A stretch of 64,000 nt of DNA from Clostridium sp. (GCA_022010015.1 CP091735.1:124001-188000), one strand, 5' to 3'. Counted from the first letter of the stretch, positions 36,771 to 49,358 are shown. Notes: generated by a model from the letters alone, not told the origin. Numbers and translations are program-made.

Positions 36771-37989
36771 ATTCATCAAAAAAATTTCTTGTTCTAATTT
36801 CACATTATTTTTCAAGCATATACGTAATAGTATCTTTAAAGATTTCAAATTTTGCATTCTCCAACATCTTTAGCAATCTTTTCTTGTCATTATCTGTAAG
36901 TTTTTTTGTAGTTTTCTTCATGTTTGATTAACTCGGTCTTATTCATTGTATATGGAATAAATGGAATCTTAGTTTTTTTCAACAAGATTGTTAAAGATTA
37001 AAAAAATCCTCCACAATCAATATCACTAAAGTGGTAGTATTTTGCATTTGGATATTGTTTATATATTTTTAATAGTAAGCTTTGCTTAGTATGGTTATGA
37101 AATCCAGCCAAATAAATTAGAACTGCATCTTTATCATTTAAAGAATAAAAAAAGTAGTTAAATTCTCTACAGTAATTATTTTTTTGTCACATTTGAATCA
37201 AGAATAACTAAACGCTTAATCATATCATCAGATAATGATAATTCAAATTTTAAATCATTTAAATTAATGATGGAATCATTTATTTTAACAATAAGATTAT
37301 TCTTAATAAGTGCATATGAAGAATTTTTTTAATGATATTATATTCAGCAAGAAACTGCATCATCAGATGAATACTCATTTCCATCAAAAATCTTTAATTA
37401 TCTTTATAATCTTTCCTTGTACAGATTCAAATATTTTTTTGAATCATTAAAAATATCTTACCGAAAAAAATCTCTTTTCTTTGTTTCCTCTGTAAGCAAA
37501 AAAATAATGAGCTAAATATTGAGAGTAACAAATCAAGCTGATTAGCATCACTAAAGTATGATTTAGGGTATTCATATTTTTTTCTTTAATATAATCTTTT
37601 ACATATTCAATAAACGAATCCATAAAATTATCGAAATGATATTTTTTTCTAAAATATTATTTATTTTATCTAATTCATCTGTTGGTTTATCTCTTCCAAT
37701 ATATGAATATAAATCCTCAATCTGTGTAAGATTTAATGACAAAGACTTAAATGAATCATTATCAAAAAAACTGCAGTAATGAATCCTAATTTTTTTCTAA
37801 TTTTTTTAATAATAGCATCATTTTTCATCAGAATACTTATAAGAATCAAAACCATTATAGCTATTTAAAACATCATCCCTTGTAGTAAGCGTAATGGTTC
37901 TTTTTACCACTGTTCCACATTTAGACAATTTCGACTTCTCATATTTGTCCAAAAAGCTTATTTAATAAATCAATTTCAAAATTTCTCAT
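36769..37989 (-). CDS. jetD: Wadjet JetD, TOPRIM nuclease subunit
   Basis: Nuclease of the Wadjet anti-plasmid system, which cleaves small circular DNA extruded by the SMC complex. About 405 aa. The C-terminal DUF2220 (TOPRIM) domain is diagnostic: IYLAGFHNHTKQSLLLKI, then YYHFSDIDCGGFLIF (the acidic DxD), IPFIPYTMNKTEL and TYMLEKNVKLEQEI at the end. The N-terminal DUF3322 half is split by many T-run expansions, yet MRNFEIDLLNKL at the start is clear. The start codon overlaps the jetC stop by one base (TAATG). The exact C-terminus is uncertain, because the last A7 run decides the stop. Confidence 0.88.
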
Positions 37990-40900
37990 TATTGTTTAGA
38001 AACAATATTAACATAGGGATGATTATTAACCTTTGTAATTCCAATCAATGTATCCATATATGGAGAAATAGCACTTATTCTGTTTGATGGAACAATAATA
38101 ATAATTTGAATATTTAGTTTCTTATAAAATTCCATTAATGATTTAATTCGGCTTTCATCCATATTGTTAAAGGCTTCATCGAATACAACCTGACATGTAC
38201 TTTCCACCTTATTTGTATCCTTATTCATAAGTTCATCAAAGCAAGATGCCATAACAATATAAAATGGAGTTTGAGTTTCACCGCCACTCTTCTCTTTGTT
38301 GATTTTAGAGAAAAATGATTCATCACCATATTTGTTAGTAATTTTAATATCATAATTCATATAATTACGATAATCTAGGTATTTATCAACTTCAGCTGCT
38401 GCCTTCTCATCATTACGTTCCATTGAAATCTTATCAAACAAATCTTTCATAAATGATGCATCCTTTGCATCTAAGATATCAGTAAATAAATCCTTAGAAT
38501 CCATTAATTTACCAGACATAATAATCCTATAATAATTATAGAATTCACTATCCTTAGTCGGTTCATAGTAGAATCGATACTTTTTCCTCATCATTTCCAA
38601 ATGGATGAAGTGCTAAATTCTTATTAATCTTATCTAACATATTTTTGAGATTTTTTTCAATCTTTTCTTTTTAGTTTAGATATAAAATCCTCTCTAAAGG
38701 AAATTTCAGCACTTTTATAAGTTTCTTTTGCTTCAATTTCATATTGAACAACGCCTCGATTAGACAAATCATAATATTCATTTACATAATCTTTAATATG
38801 TTTCTATAGATGCAACTAGCGATGGCTTATATGTATTCGTATACTTTTGCATTGTCTGTAATAACTGATAATTAATGGCATTATTGAACTTTTTGAGCTA
38901 TTTCAAAATCAGTAATGATTCTTTCCTCATTAAGCCAATTATTAACTGTATACTCAATCTTTTTTTCTTTGTATAAATATCTTTATCTAAAAGGTTCAGC
39001 ATATTATTTAAATTTTTGTGTTTCTAATTCTACCAAATTCTTTGAATCTAATAATTTAGTGGATATTTCACCTTGAGATTTACTATTAAAACGTTTCTTC
39101 TCATCATTAACATTTAATTTTTTTCATTTACGTCATTTAAAGTTTTTTTAGCAGATTCAATTCTTCCTGTTATTTCAAGAAGTCCTGCATCTTTTTTTCA
39201 TCTTCAACGATTTCATTTTTTAACGAATCAATTGTTTTAGATTTAATATCAACTTGCTGCCAATAATTTTTCAGCCTTCAATAGCTCTCTAATATTACTC
39301 TCTTGAATGTGTTTCAAAGCATTATTAAACTTATTAATCTTTGCTTGATTTTTCTTCATTATTATCTTTTAAAGTAACTACTTCTTTATTTAATATATTA
39401 ATACGTTTTTTTGTCTAGATTCTTGCCCTATATATGGAGTGGCATATATCTCAGGTCTAGTAGCTTTTTGAACATAATTTTGATATACCATAACTTCTGA
39501 AGTAATAGATGACTCAAATTTCTTTTAAATCAGTTACCTGATCAACGCAAATCAAATTTCCTAAAAAGATAGTTTGCATATTTATTTGCGAACTTATTTT
39601 TTTACATCAATTTTAGTAACTAATGAATTTTTTGCTCTTTTATAGATGGAATTGCAGCAACATTTACAATACCAGAAACATAAACATTTCTTTCCTTCTT
39701 ATACTTATCATAAGCAATACTTACAACATCATAATACTTAGGATCAAAAAAATCAAATTAAATCTTCTTGTGTTTAAATATCCCTCAAGTGCACTAGTCC
39801 ACTTTTCATCATTAATTTCAATGTATTCACAAAAAGGTCTTACATCAAAATTTTTTTCTTTAGGATAAGCTTCCATAATAGCACTCTTTGCTACTGCAAT
39901 TAGATTAATAACATCTTTTTGGATAATTATTTAAGCCCTTTGCTAAAACATCCAAATCATATAATTTATCTTTAATCAAAAGAATTATTTTTTTCAATTG
40001 AAAAAAATTAAGTTCTGCTTCAGCTCTTCTTATTTTTTTCTTCAATTGCTTTTTAATTCATCACTATAATTTTTCAAAATGAACCTTTAGCAAACCAAAA
40101 ATCCTTTTTGTTTCAAATCATCATCAAAGCGATAAGAAATGCCTAAACTTCTTACAATTTTTTTGTTCGAAAAAAATACCATCTTTATAAATTCATTTAG
40201 TTTAGAGTTTAAAATAGAAAAATTCCCTTTGATATAATTCTAACTGTTGTTTCTTATTTAATAATGCTTTATAAGCTTCATTATTTTTCAAGTTGATGAA
40301 TTTCAACATTAAGTCTAAATTGCTTGCTTCTTAGATCATTTTTCTTCTAATTTCAAGCCATTATATTCATCTTCCAAACGTTTAAGTTCAATATTAGCTC
40401 TATTAATATTATTATTAAGTTTTTTTCAATTTTAGAATCAATTTTTGAGAGCATTAAAATACTTAATTTTTTTCCAAATTAGAAATGTATTTTTTTCTGC
40501 ATTAGGTACAAAAATCATGCAGCATTTCAATCTTTTTGTTTCTCATTAATTAAAAAGTTTATGAATATTTTGATAAGATCTAATTTCTTCCCTTAAGCTA
40601 TCAAGTTCAATGTTATCTTCCTCAAGTAAGAAGCCATTTACAAAAAGTAGATACTTCACTAATTGGTTTTAAATGAAATAGCATTTTGAAGCAAATCGAA
40701 ATATCTTTTATGATTAGATAATTTAAATATATCTCTAGCTAGTTGTTTTCGTCTTTCTTTCTTTTGAATCAGCCAGTTCAGTAAAATCATACTTTGATAT
40801 CTTAGCATTTGATTTTTAAACTTTTTAAATTCAATAATTGACTTATCATTAATAAAATCTTCATCTTTAATTTTATAATCATTAATCACAAAGAAATGTG

Positions 40901-41264
40901 TTCTAGGCTGAGTTGATGAGATAATTTCAAGCTCGCATCCTAAAGCCATATTAAATTTTTTTCTTTATATCTTCAAATTCAAGAATTATATAACTTACAA
41001 CATCTTTTTGAGGACGTAAGTATGGATTATTTATAGTACCAATTTTTTTCCTCTCATATATGTTTCAAGATTTCTCTGACCACTTTCATTAGCAGCTTTA
41101 TTAAAATGATTTTGATCTCCACCAGATAAAACGAAATAAATAGCATCCATCAAAGTAGATTTACCACTCGCATTTTCACCAGTAATTAAAGTATTGCCAT
41201 CAAGCTCAATGATATTGTTTGTGAAGATGTGCCAGTTAATTAATTTAATCTTCTTGAGTTTCAT
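37989..41264 (-). CDS. jetC: Wadjet JetC, MukB-like SMC ATPase
   Basis: Motor subunit of Wadjet, about 1,090 aa. The head has MKLKKIKLINWHIFTNN and Walker A ITGENASGKSTLMDAIYF, then FVLSGGDQNHFNKAANES, typical of JetC. The middle is coiled coil and badly broken by T runs. The C-terminal head (37989-38600) is intact: FYYEPTKDSEFYNYYR, signature EKSGGETQTPFYIVMASCF and Walker B CQVVFDEAFNNMDESR. The start at 41264 is preferred, since GGGAG lies 9 bases before it; upstream ATGs at 41270 and 41273 sit too close to it. It overlaps the jetB end by about 20 bp, so translation is probably coupled. Confidence 0.9.
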
Positions 41265-41902
41265 CTTCATCATCTCCCTTAAGTGCGTTATAACTCTTTA
41301 ACTTTTCATTTAACATATCAATATTATCAATCTTTACAACATATAAAATTGTCGGATAAATAACAATTACATTATCTTCTTTGAAATCATTAAAACTAAA
41401 ATCAATTAATTTATAGCGCTTTAACAATTTTTAAAGCATTCATATAATCAGTCATCGAAACCTGTACTTTAAAAAAATACCTGTTTGATTTATTTCTGTA
41501 ATCAACTTTCCTACGGTAGTTGAAATATCAATACTTGAGTTAATATCTGAGCATCCTTTATGATAAAGTAATCTTAAAAACCAATACAATTATAGTTTCT
41601 AATTTCTTTAAATTGATTCTATTTCTATCTGCATTTGTTTGAATATAGAAAATCTTATAGGTATCTACATGAACCAAGATCATAATCAATCATCGAAAAA
41701 AATAATTTTCAATAATTGACTTCATACTTAAGATTTCATAATAATCATTTTTTTATCATCTTGTTTTTGCAGCATATATAAAATTATCTTTTTAAAAAGC
41801 TTATTACACAATCTAGAAAAATGTGTTTTTTCTTGTATCTGTCAATTCACTATAAGCTTTTGCATATTCTTCACAGGCTAAGTTTCTTTGAAGTGTTGCC
41901 AT
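41245..41902 (-). CDS. jetB: Wadjet JetB, DUF4194 (MukE-like) subunit
   Basis: Winged-helix kleisin partner of JetC, about 218 aa. The N-terminus reads MATLQRNLACEEYAKAYSEL. DUF4194-type segments are FLKDNFIYAAKTRYDKKDYY and MLKRYKLIDFSFNDF; the tail is acidic (KGDDEDETQED). It starts inside the jetA stop (TAATG) and ends about 20 bp inside jetC. Frame breaks lie near 41830, 41745, 41695, 41665, 41580 and 41480. The call rests on position and size as much as on sequence. Confidence 0.75.
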
Positions 41903-43305
41903 TACAATTTCTTCCTTTCTATAATATAATCTTTCATTTTATATCCTAAAGCCTTATAGTAATCATCAAGATATTTAATGGTATAAATTATAGTTGTGTT
42001 TTTCCGAATAAAGCTGAATTAAGAATACTCTTAGTAAATCATCAAAAATCTTTTATTTTTAATATCTTTAGCATGAATTTGATTATTATTTTTCTAATTT
42101 CATTTTAACAAATTCGTTAATATTAAATACTGAAAATTCATTATCCTTAAATAATTTGTCAACAAGTTTTTTTAATTTCAGCAGGGTCATCTGTAAAAAT
42201 CATCAACTAATGGTTCGGGTTTTGGCTTTGTTTTACGTGAAATAGGCTTATATAATGAATATTCGTCGATATTACCTGTTGCATATAAATTAAAAATATG
42301 AATCTTCAAAAAAAGAATCATCTACATTTCCCATACATTTTAAGCATTCAATAATTCTACCTTCAATATCAGTTTCTTCATTCAAAAGAAAATTAAGTCT
42401 TGACTGAGCAGTTGTAATATATTTTGTATTTCTCTTATCAAGCATACTTATATATTCTTCTATTTCTTCAAATTGTTCACTAATATAATTTAATCTTGTA
42501 GTAAAGAATGCTCTAGCAGTGTCTGAATTTTTCAATTGAATAAATACCATCGCACTTAACCTTAATATAATTAGATATCATCAAATCCATCTTATTATCT
42601 TTAAAAAGTTCTTCTATCCTTTTTTTCTATATAAAGCTTATATCTTGAAGGATTATCTTTTTCTCTAAAGTTTTTTTAAATGCTTTTAGAACAACTTTTT
42701 TTGATAATCAAAGAATATAGTTTCAAGAATTTCCTTTGGCATAGCTTCATGTTTCTCGAATTAATTTTTGCAAGGAATTTCTTAATGTTAACGTTTAATC
42801 CTCTCAACATTGAATTTAATTCCTTTGAGACATTGTATACTTGTTCTATAATATCAACAGTATGATCAAAATTAAAAATAATAAAGGTTATTATAAATAT
42901 TATAAACATATCCTGAAAACTCTAAAGACTTTGTATCATCCTTTACAGCTTTCTCCATAGCAGCCAATATTTTAATTCCGTTTTCATCAAGCTGATAAGT
43001 AACTCGAATACCTTCAAAATCTTCAATAAGCCATCCACATTTAACAAAAATATCTTACTTTTTTTCATAAGCAAAAGCTCTAATATCTGAATCCTCTTCG
43101 TTAGTTTCATCATCAAACATTTCAATAGGGCAATTGTCAACATAATCAACAATCCAATCAACGATTTCTTCTTTACCTACCTGAAGGTTATCTAATGACA
43201 TCTTATTATTAATGAGTTGTAATAAATCATAATTATATCTTTTTATTTACATTTGTAAATGGATTAAAAACCATCATTTACTAATTCAAAAAAATTATTT
43301 GCCAT
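41902..43305 (-). CDS. jetA: Wadjet JetA, kleisin-like subunit (DUF5716)
   Basis: First subunit of Wadjet (MukF-like), about 465 aa. MANNFFELVNDGFNPFTN starts at 43305 after AAAGAGGTG. The family-diagnostic stretch is NEEDSDIRAFAYEKVRYFV followed by KCGWLIEDFEGIRVTYQLDE. Helical parts follow (DHTVDIIEQVYNVSKELNS and QLKNSDTARAFFTTRLNYIS), ending in a MukF-like C-terminus. About ten T-run expansions break it. Its stop overlaps the jetB start by one base. Confidence 0.85.
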
Positions 43306-43805
43306 TAGTACACCTCTTTAAATTTAAATTATCTAATTATAAATATTAATGAAGTTAAAATATAATTCAACTTCTTCCACAAAAAAATGATAATGTATAA
43401 ATTTGATGTTATTATTGATTCATTTTAGGGCTTGGATAAGCCTAACTGTATATTAATATTTTTACCATATTAAGACTTCGAATACTACTTTAAAAATTTA
43501 TTTTTTTCTTTTGTTAATTAACATCGTTCTTTATTCGTTTTTTTAAAAGCAAAGCTTCATAAAAAAAGATTTGAAATGTAATAACTTTTTAACTAGTAAG
43601 CCTTAATTATTTTTAATTTAATTCCTATTCTTATTATTTAATTTGCTATTTAACATCTATTATGAGCAATAAATTCTTCAATTGTATCCTTTAACTTCTC
43701 ATATTAAAATTGGGATAAAAATGAGTCAAATCGGAAACGTAGTTTTTAAGTAAAAAAAGAAAATACCATAAAAAAATATAGTATATCACTCTTTTTTTTT
43801 ATTTC
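43306..43805. other. 500-bp gene-poor region upstream of jetA
   Basis: No convincing gene. It holds the jetA ribosome site, an inverted repeat GAAGTT...AACTTC near 43352-43375, and on the minus strand near 43650-43740 a short coding-like stretch (LKDTIEEFIAHN) that may be a remnant. A weak A/T hairpin near 43757-43785 could end the RlmD-like gene. I find no clear promoter. Confidence 0.5.
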
Positions 43806-45177
43806 TTAGTTAAAAACACAAACTGATTCAACAGCTGATGTATTTGGAAACATATCAATTGGTTGAATTGAATTAATGTTATATTTTTTTGTTTTTAAAA
43901 TTTCTAAGTCCTTGGCAAGTGTTGAAGGATTACAAGAAACATAAATAATTTTATTAATTTCATAGTTTAATAAGTCATGACAAAGCTCTTCACCAAGTCC
44001 AACACGTGGTGGGTCCAAAACAACAATATCAAAGTTCTTTTTCCTTCATTATATGGGGGATAAGCTCTCTTGCATCACCTTGATAAAAAGCTTGCATTAT
44101 TTATTTTTATTAAGCTTGGCATTTTCTCTTGCTCTTAATACACTATCCTTATTATATTCAACACCAATAACCTCTTTAGCATTTTTTTAGCTAAATATAA
44201 GCCAATTGTTCCAACACCACAATATGCATCTAAAATAGTTTCCTTGAAAGATAGCTTGGCAGCCTTTTTTTAATAGTTTCATACATTTTTTTCAGTTTGA
44301 ATAGGATTTAATTGGAAGAACGTAGTTGGTGTTAAATTGTATTTAATATTACCAATTTGCTCAACTATATATTCTTTTTCCTGCAATATGATTAGTTTGA
44401 TCGCCAAAAAAATCATACCCTTACGAGCTTCATTAAAGTTTTCATAAACACTTACAACGTTTGGAATTTCTAGAAGCTTATTAGCTAATTCTTTAATCTT
44501 ATTTGTTTTTTTCAAGGCAAACAAGACATACCTGAATTTCATTTGTTTTTAAAGGAAATTCTAGTAACTAAATAACGAATAACTCCTCTATGATATTTAA
44601 CATTATAAAGAGGAATTCCTAATTCATCAATAGCTTCAAGTATTTTTCTTATTTGCTTCATTTAATTTATCATTTAAAAACTAAACAAGAATCAACCTTC
44701 AACCATTCATTTGAATCATCCTGTAGCATTGCAATTGAGGTTTTACCAGAATTTTTAAATAATGATACAGCATTCTTATTACGATAACCAAATGGATTGT
44801 CCATTCCTATTGTTTTCTTAATTTCAAAGCTTTTAGTATTGATTGTCGTATATCTATTTAATGCTTCAATTACAGCATCTCTTTTAAAATCGCACATTTT
44901 ATTATAATCGATATGCATAGTCTGACAAGCACCACAATTTTCATAATATGGGCATTTAGGCTCAACTCTTTGTGGTGATTTATGCTTAAAATCAAGAATC
45001 TTAGCTTTAGCCATTTTAGGCATTACCTCAGTTATCTCTACATCTACTCCCTCACCTGGAATAGCATTTTTTTACAAATATTGTCATTTTTATTATAAAA
45101 GCCAATACCCTCACCATTTTATTCCAAGTCTTTTTAATATCTAGAATAAATCTATCTCCTACTACCAATTGCGCCAT
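43806..45177 (-). CDS. 23S rRNA (uracil-5-)-methyltransferase, RumA/RlmCD family
   Basis: SAM-dependent enzyme forming 5-methyluridine in 23S rRNA, about 455 aa. The start MAQLVVGDRF at 45177 follows AGAGGT and leads a TRAM-like domain. The iron-sulfur cysteines are CPYYENCGACQ plus the Cys of SCLVFK. The SAM site YCGVGTIGLYLAKK-like lies near 44200. DPPRVGLGEEL and the catalytic Cys in IYVSCNPSTLAKDL follow; it ends PNTSAVESVCVFN. RlmD and RlmCD cannot be told apart from sequence alone. Frame breaks at 45070, 45120, 44690, 44410, 44270, 44190 and 44040. The preceding GH43 gene overlaps its start. Confidence 0.9.
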
Positions 45178-46649
45178 TTTTTTACCTCTTCAACATTAAA
45201 GAATTCAAATTTTGATGTATTTCCATTACGTGAATAAATTCCTATTCTACTTCCTACCCATTTACCCTTTGTTGCCACAAATTCAAATTGCTTTAGCATG
45301 TTATCATTATAGCCAAAATAATATTTTTTTCAGCTTCAAAATGGAGGTTAAAAAGAAATTTTTTTCTTCAAAAATATGGTTCCTTATATATAACCTCTTC
45401 ATTACCATCAAATGATCCTTTGATTATTTTTCACCATTTTATTATTCAAACAAATATATGCATATTCCATACCCATAACAAATAAGCCTACATCACTTTT
45501 AGCTTCACTTACAAGAGTATTTACATTAAAAGCATAAGAATTGATTTTTCATAGATAAGGCTGCAGCATATAAATGCAATGGTTTCATTACTATTATAGC
45601 CCTTGTAATATAATCCATTGTTTACATAAAACCAGTCATTCTTCCTATTTGCAGGTGTTTGCCAATGCATATTAAGCTTCTCTTTAAAATCATCACTTAA
45701 TACATTTTTTTATGATTTAAATAATTTTTTTATCATTATGATCAACATCTTTATTAATTAAATAATCATGACTTAATACAGGTGAGCCACCTAAAAAGAG
45801 GATCTTTACACAAACCACAAATAGGCCAATCATTATGCCATTCAACAGGCTCAAGGCAAACAATTCTACCATAAGCATTTTGATCTGTAAAATGAATAAA
45901 TGCATAATGATCATTATCATCAATATCTAAAAAGAGCTCCTTGATGTGGTCCATTAATTTTTAGAATCATTTTGTAATAAAACAATTTTTTTGTTTCATA
46001 TGGGCCATAGACATTTTTTTACTTCTTAGGCATACCTGCCAACCAGTTTTAACTGATCCTGCAGGAGCCATAATATAATAATAGCTATTATGCTCATTAA
46101 ATTTTGGTCCTTCAATTGTTGGATTATCATTATGACCATCATAAATTATTGTATAAGTATCACTAATTTTTTCTTTTAAATCCACTGACACCTCATATAA
46201 ACCTAGACAGGAATTAAATCCTATTCTTGATTTAACAAATCCTACTACTAAATAAGCCTTATCATCAATCCAAATAGGACATGGATCCTCAATACCCTTA
46301 CCAGGAATTAAACACCAAAGCTCACTCCATTTTCCAAAAGGATCCTTAGTCTTAGAAACATATATTCCCTCATCTGGAAAAGGAATTATTGCATAAAACC
46401 AACCATCATGATATCTAATAGCTGGAGCCCAAGCACCACATCCGTGAACAACTTTATTAAATCTAGAAAATGGTATTTCATCATAAACATAATTAATTAC
46501 CTGCCAATCTACCAAATTCTTTGAATGAAGAATCGGTACACCAGGAACATAATTAAAGCTTGAAGCAATCATAAAAAAATCATTGCCAACCCTAATAGCA
46601 TCAGGGTCTGAAAAAAATCTTGCACAATTATTGGATTATTATACTGCAT
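45162..46649 (-). CDS. Glycoside hydrolase family 43 enzyme
   Basis: Five-bladed beta-propeller glycosidase (xylosidase/arabinofuranosidase type), about 495 aa, no signal peptide, so cytoplasmic. The three acids are visible: FSDPDAIRVG (Asp base), IEDPCPIWID (Asp) and TIEGPKFNEH (Glu acid). HGCGAWAPAIRYHDGWFYAI and GPHQGALLD also fit. A C-terminal beta-sandwich follows (MHWQTPANRKNDWFY, GYNSNETIAF, GKWVGSRIGIYS). The start at 46649 follows AAGGAG. The stop at about 45162 lies inside the methyltransferase gene. Frame breaks lie at 46610, 46010, 45955, 45800, 45715 and several later points. Confidence 0.88.
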
Positions 46650-46663
46650 AAATAAAATACTCC

Positions 46664-46994
46664 TTAATGAATAATTGAAAATCCTGCTATTCCAAGCATA
46701 CCTAGAACAACTAAAATAGCAAACACTAGATAGATAAAAACAAACACAGGCTTTTTCTTTAATGTTGTTGCTACAAAGCACCAAGCTGCGACCAAAATTG
46801 CAACTATCATTGCATAATGAGAAATTGTATTCAAAATACCTAAATCAAGGTGTACATTTCCTCCACAAAGTCCATTAATAACCTTGTTAATAAAAAAACA
46901 TTTACTAACCACTCAGTGCCACAAACCATCATTACAACAAATGATAATAAGCCAGCAATAAACCAATTAAAGCTTCTTTTTTTGATGAAGACAT
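46664..46994 (-). CDS. Small membrane protein of unknown function
   Basis: About 110 aa with an N-terminal MSSSKKRSFNWF and three membrane spans (AGLLSFVVMMVC, MIVAILVAAWCFVATT, VFIYLVFAILVVLGMLGIAG). The start at 46994 follows TTAGGAGGG. One A insertion near 46890 breaks it. It ends 15 bp before the GH43 start, so it leads an operon with the glycosidase and the rRNA methyltransferase. I do not recognise a family. Confidence 0.65.
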
Positions 46995-47079
46995 AATATC
47001 CCTCCTAAAAATCTAGATAAATTATATCATACATATTTAAAAAAATGTAAAAAGAAATCTGGCGAAAGACCTATAAAAT

Positions 47080-48999
47080 TCATCCTAAATATAGCATAAT
47101 GCTATCTCCTTCATTTATTTTTTTCACCTGCTTCAGGAGATTGATAGATAACATTTTTCACCACTACCATAAATTGCTAATTTATAATTTTTGAGGATAT
47201 TTAATATCATTTTTGTTGATACCTACATAATTATCAACAGTATATTTTTTTAGTATCGATAAAATAACGATCTATTCTATTAATTTGATTATTATAATCC
47301 TTATCTCTACTTAAATAGGGTAAGACCTGTTCTAATATTTTTCCAACAATAGGCGCAGCTACAACGCCACCATATTGAACTGTATTTTTAGGATTGTCAA
47401 TTGCTAAAATCATTGCTACCCTTGGATTATTCGCTGGCGCCATCCCTAAAAATGACAAAATATATTGATTAGAATAATGGCCATCAATTACAGTTTGACT
47501 AGTTCCTGTTTTTTTCCCATTACTCTCATTCCTTCAACATATCCGCCTCTTCCTGTTCCACAAGCAACAACTCTTTCTAAGGCATAACGCATTATGCCTG
47601 CTGTTTTATCACTAACAACCCTTCTTCTTACTGTTCTTTTTGGCTTCATATAAAAATTTCTCCAGCTTCATTTACAATGTTTTTTTAAAACATATGGTTT
47701 TTAATAATTCCCCATTTGTAGCTGCAATGGCTGCCATACAAAGCTGAAGCTCTGTTGCTGAATTAGTTTGACCAAAGCTCATACAGGCAAGCTCAACCGG
47801 ACCAGCAAATTTAGAATTTAAAAATTAATCCATTTGCTTCACCAAGTAAATCAATATTTGTTTTTTTCACCAAAGCCAAACTTATGAAGATACTCATAAA
47901 AATTTTTTTACGCCTATCCTTTCACCAATTGTCATAAAAAAAAGGGTTACAAGAATTCTCAATACATTCAAGAGCCGTTTCACTTTTATGGCCACCACTT
48001 TTCCAGCATCTAATTTTTCGATCCTCAACATTTTTATAGCCTGCACAATAAAATTGCTCATTCAAATCAAAAACATTTTCTTCAATTCCCATTGCATAGG
48101 TTGCAATTTTAAATGTTGAACCAGGCTCATATGCATAAAAAATTGGCAAATTTCTACTATATATTTCTTCATCATAGCTTTGATAATTACTAGGATCATA
48201 AAAAGGATAGGAGCTCATAGCTAATATTCCTCCATCAACAACATCAACCATTAAAGCCATAACCCTATCAGGATTATAATCATTTACAATATTTTTTTAA
48301 TTTGATTATCAATAATTTGCGCAATTTCAATATCAAATGATAAATATAAATCCATACCTTTCGCAGAATTATTATAGATACTCGTTGCATCATTCATTAA
48401 GTTTCCCTTAGCATCGGTATATATTTTTAAGTTCACCCTTAACAGGCTTTAAATAATCATTATAGAGATATTCAATACCACTTAAGCCATCATCATCAAT
48501 TCCACAAAAACCAAGCGCTTGAGCAAGCGTGCTCTTATAAGGATAATGTCTAATTGAATCACTAACAATATATATACCATCAAGCCTTAATTTATTAATA
48601 TCCATAGCCTTAATATAGCTAATTTTTCTTCCTTCAGGCTTTATAATTTCTATACTATTATTTTTAAGTAAATGATTATAAATTAATTTTTCATCGCATT
48701 CCAAAATCTTTGCTAGACTTCTTGCAGTATTTTCCTTTTCTTTTACCTGTTTATTTATACTCGCAACGCTAATAGCTAGTTCATTAGAAACAATTATCTT
48801 ACCATTTCTATCATAAATTATTCCTCTTGCTGAATTAATAGGAATATCTCTACTCCAAAGTTCATTAGCTAAATCTTCAATTTTATAAATCATAACAAAT
48901 CCTATATATCCAAGTCTAATAAATAAAAAAATGAAAAATAATAAAGAGAACATAATAAAAGTTATAAAAAAATCCTTTTTTTAGCAAATGAAGCTGCAT
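47080..48999 (-). CDS. Class B penicillin-binding protein, FtsI/SpoVD-like with PASTA-like tail
   Basis: Peptidoglycan transpeptidase, about 635 aa, one N-terminal membrane anchor (TFIMFSLLFFIFLFIRLGYIG). The dimerisation domain begins RDIPINSARGIIYDRNGK. Transpeptidase motifs are EPGSTFKIAT (nucleophile Ser), NSCNPFF and KTGTSQT. A short C-terminal region (YTVDNYVGINKND to EGDSIMLYLG) resembles one PASTA domain. The start at 48999 follows GGTG. At least ten T-run expansions break it. No mraZ/mraW/ftsL neighbours are seen, so the usual dcw order is not conserved. FtsI and SpoVD roles cannot be separated here. Confidence 0.88.
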
Positions 49000-49358
49000 A
49001 AAATCACCAATGAAGTATATGCATTTAATTTTTAAAGAAATCCGTATATTATTATCTACATATTTTTTTCATAATCTCTTTAGCCTTATTAACAATTATT
49101 GCAGCAACATCCTTTGAAGCATCTAAATACAGGGAATTATTGAGTAAAAATCAATTATACAAAGCTAATTAATTTGCCTTTGATAAAAACGTCCCTCATT
49201 TTTTTCTTAACCTATCTAGCATAGGTTCTTTTTGCGCTGTTTCTTATATGTCTAAGCATTTTTAAATTTTTTACATATTACCGGTATGCTTTATAAACGA
49301 AAAAATGTGCAAATCCATATCAACTGGATTTACACATTTGTTACATGCTGTACAATTA
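49000..49358. other. Gene-poor spacer upstream of the PBP gene
   Basis: It holds the terminator of the EAL gene (49299-49340) and a small inverted repeat AACCTA/TAGGTT near 49210-49230. A broken minus-strand reading (KGKLISFV, then YLDASKDVAAIIVNKAKEI, then YVDNNIRISLKIK) might be a short protein of about 65 aa. No family recognised and no clear promoter. Confidence 0.45.
49299..49340 (-). terminator. Terminator of the EAL gene
   Basis: AAATGTGTAAATCCA on the minus strand pairs with TGGATTTGCACATTT over a 7-base loop (one mismatch), followed by a T run. It lies 20 bp after the stop. Confidence 0.85.

Noticed and set aside
35250..43305. DUF4143 ATPase as a fifth Wadjet gene
   Set aside because: A strong terminator follows jetD, the ATPase has its own spacing and ribosome site, and Wadjet systems do not need it.
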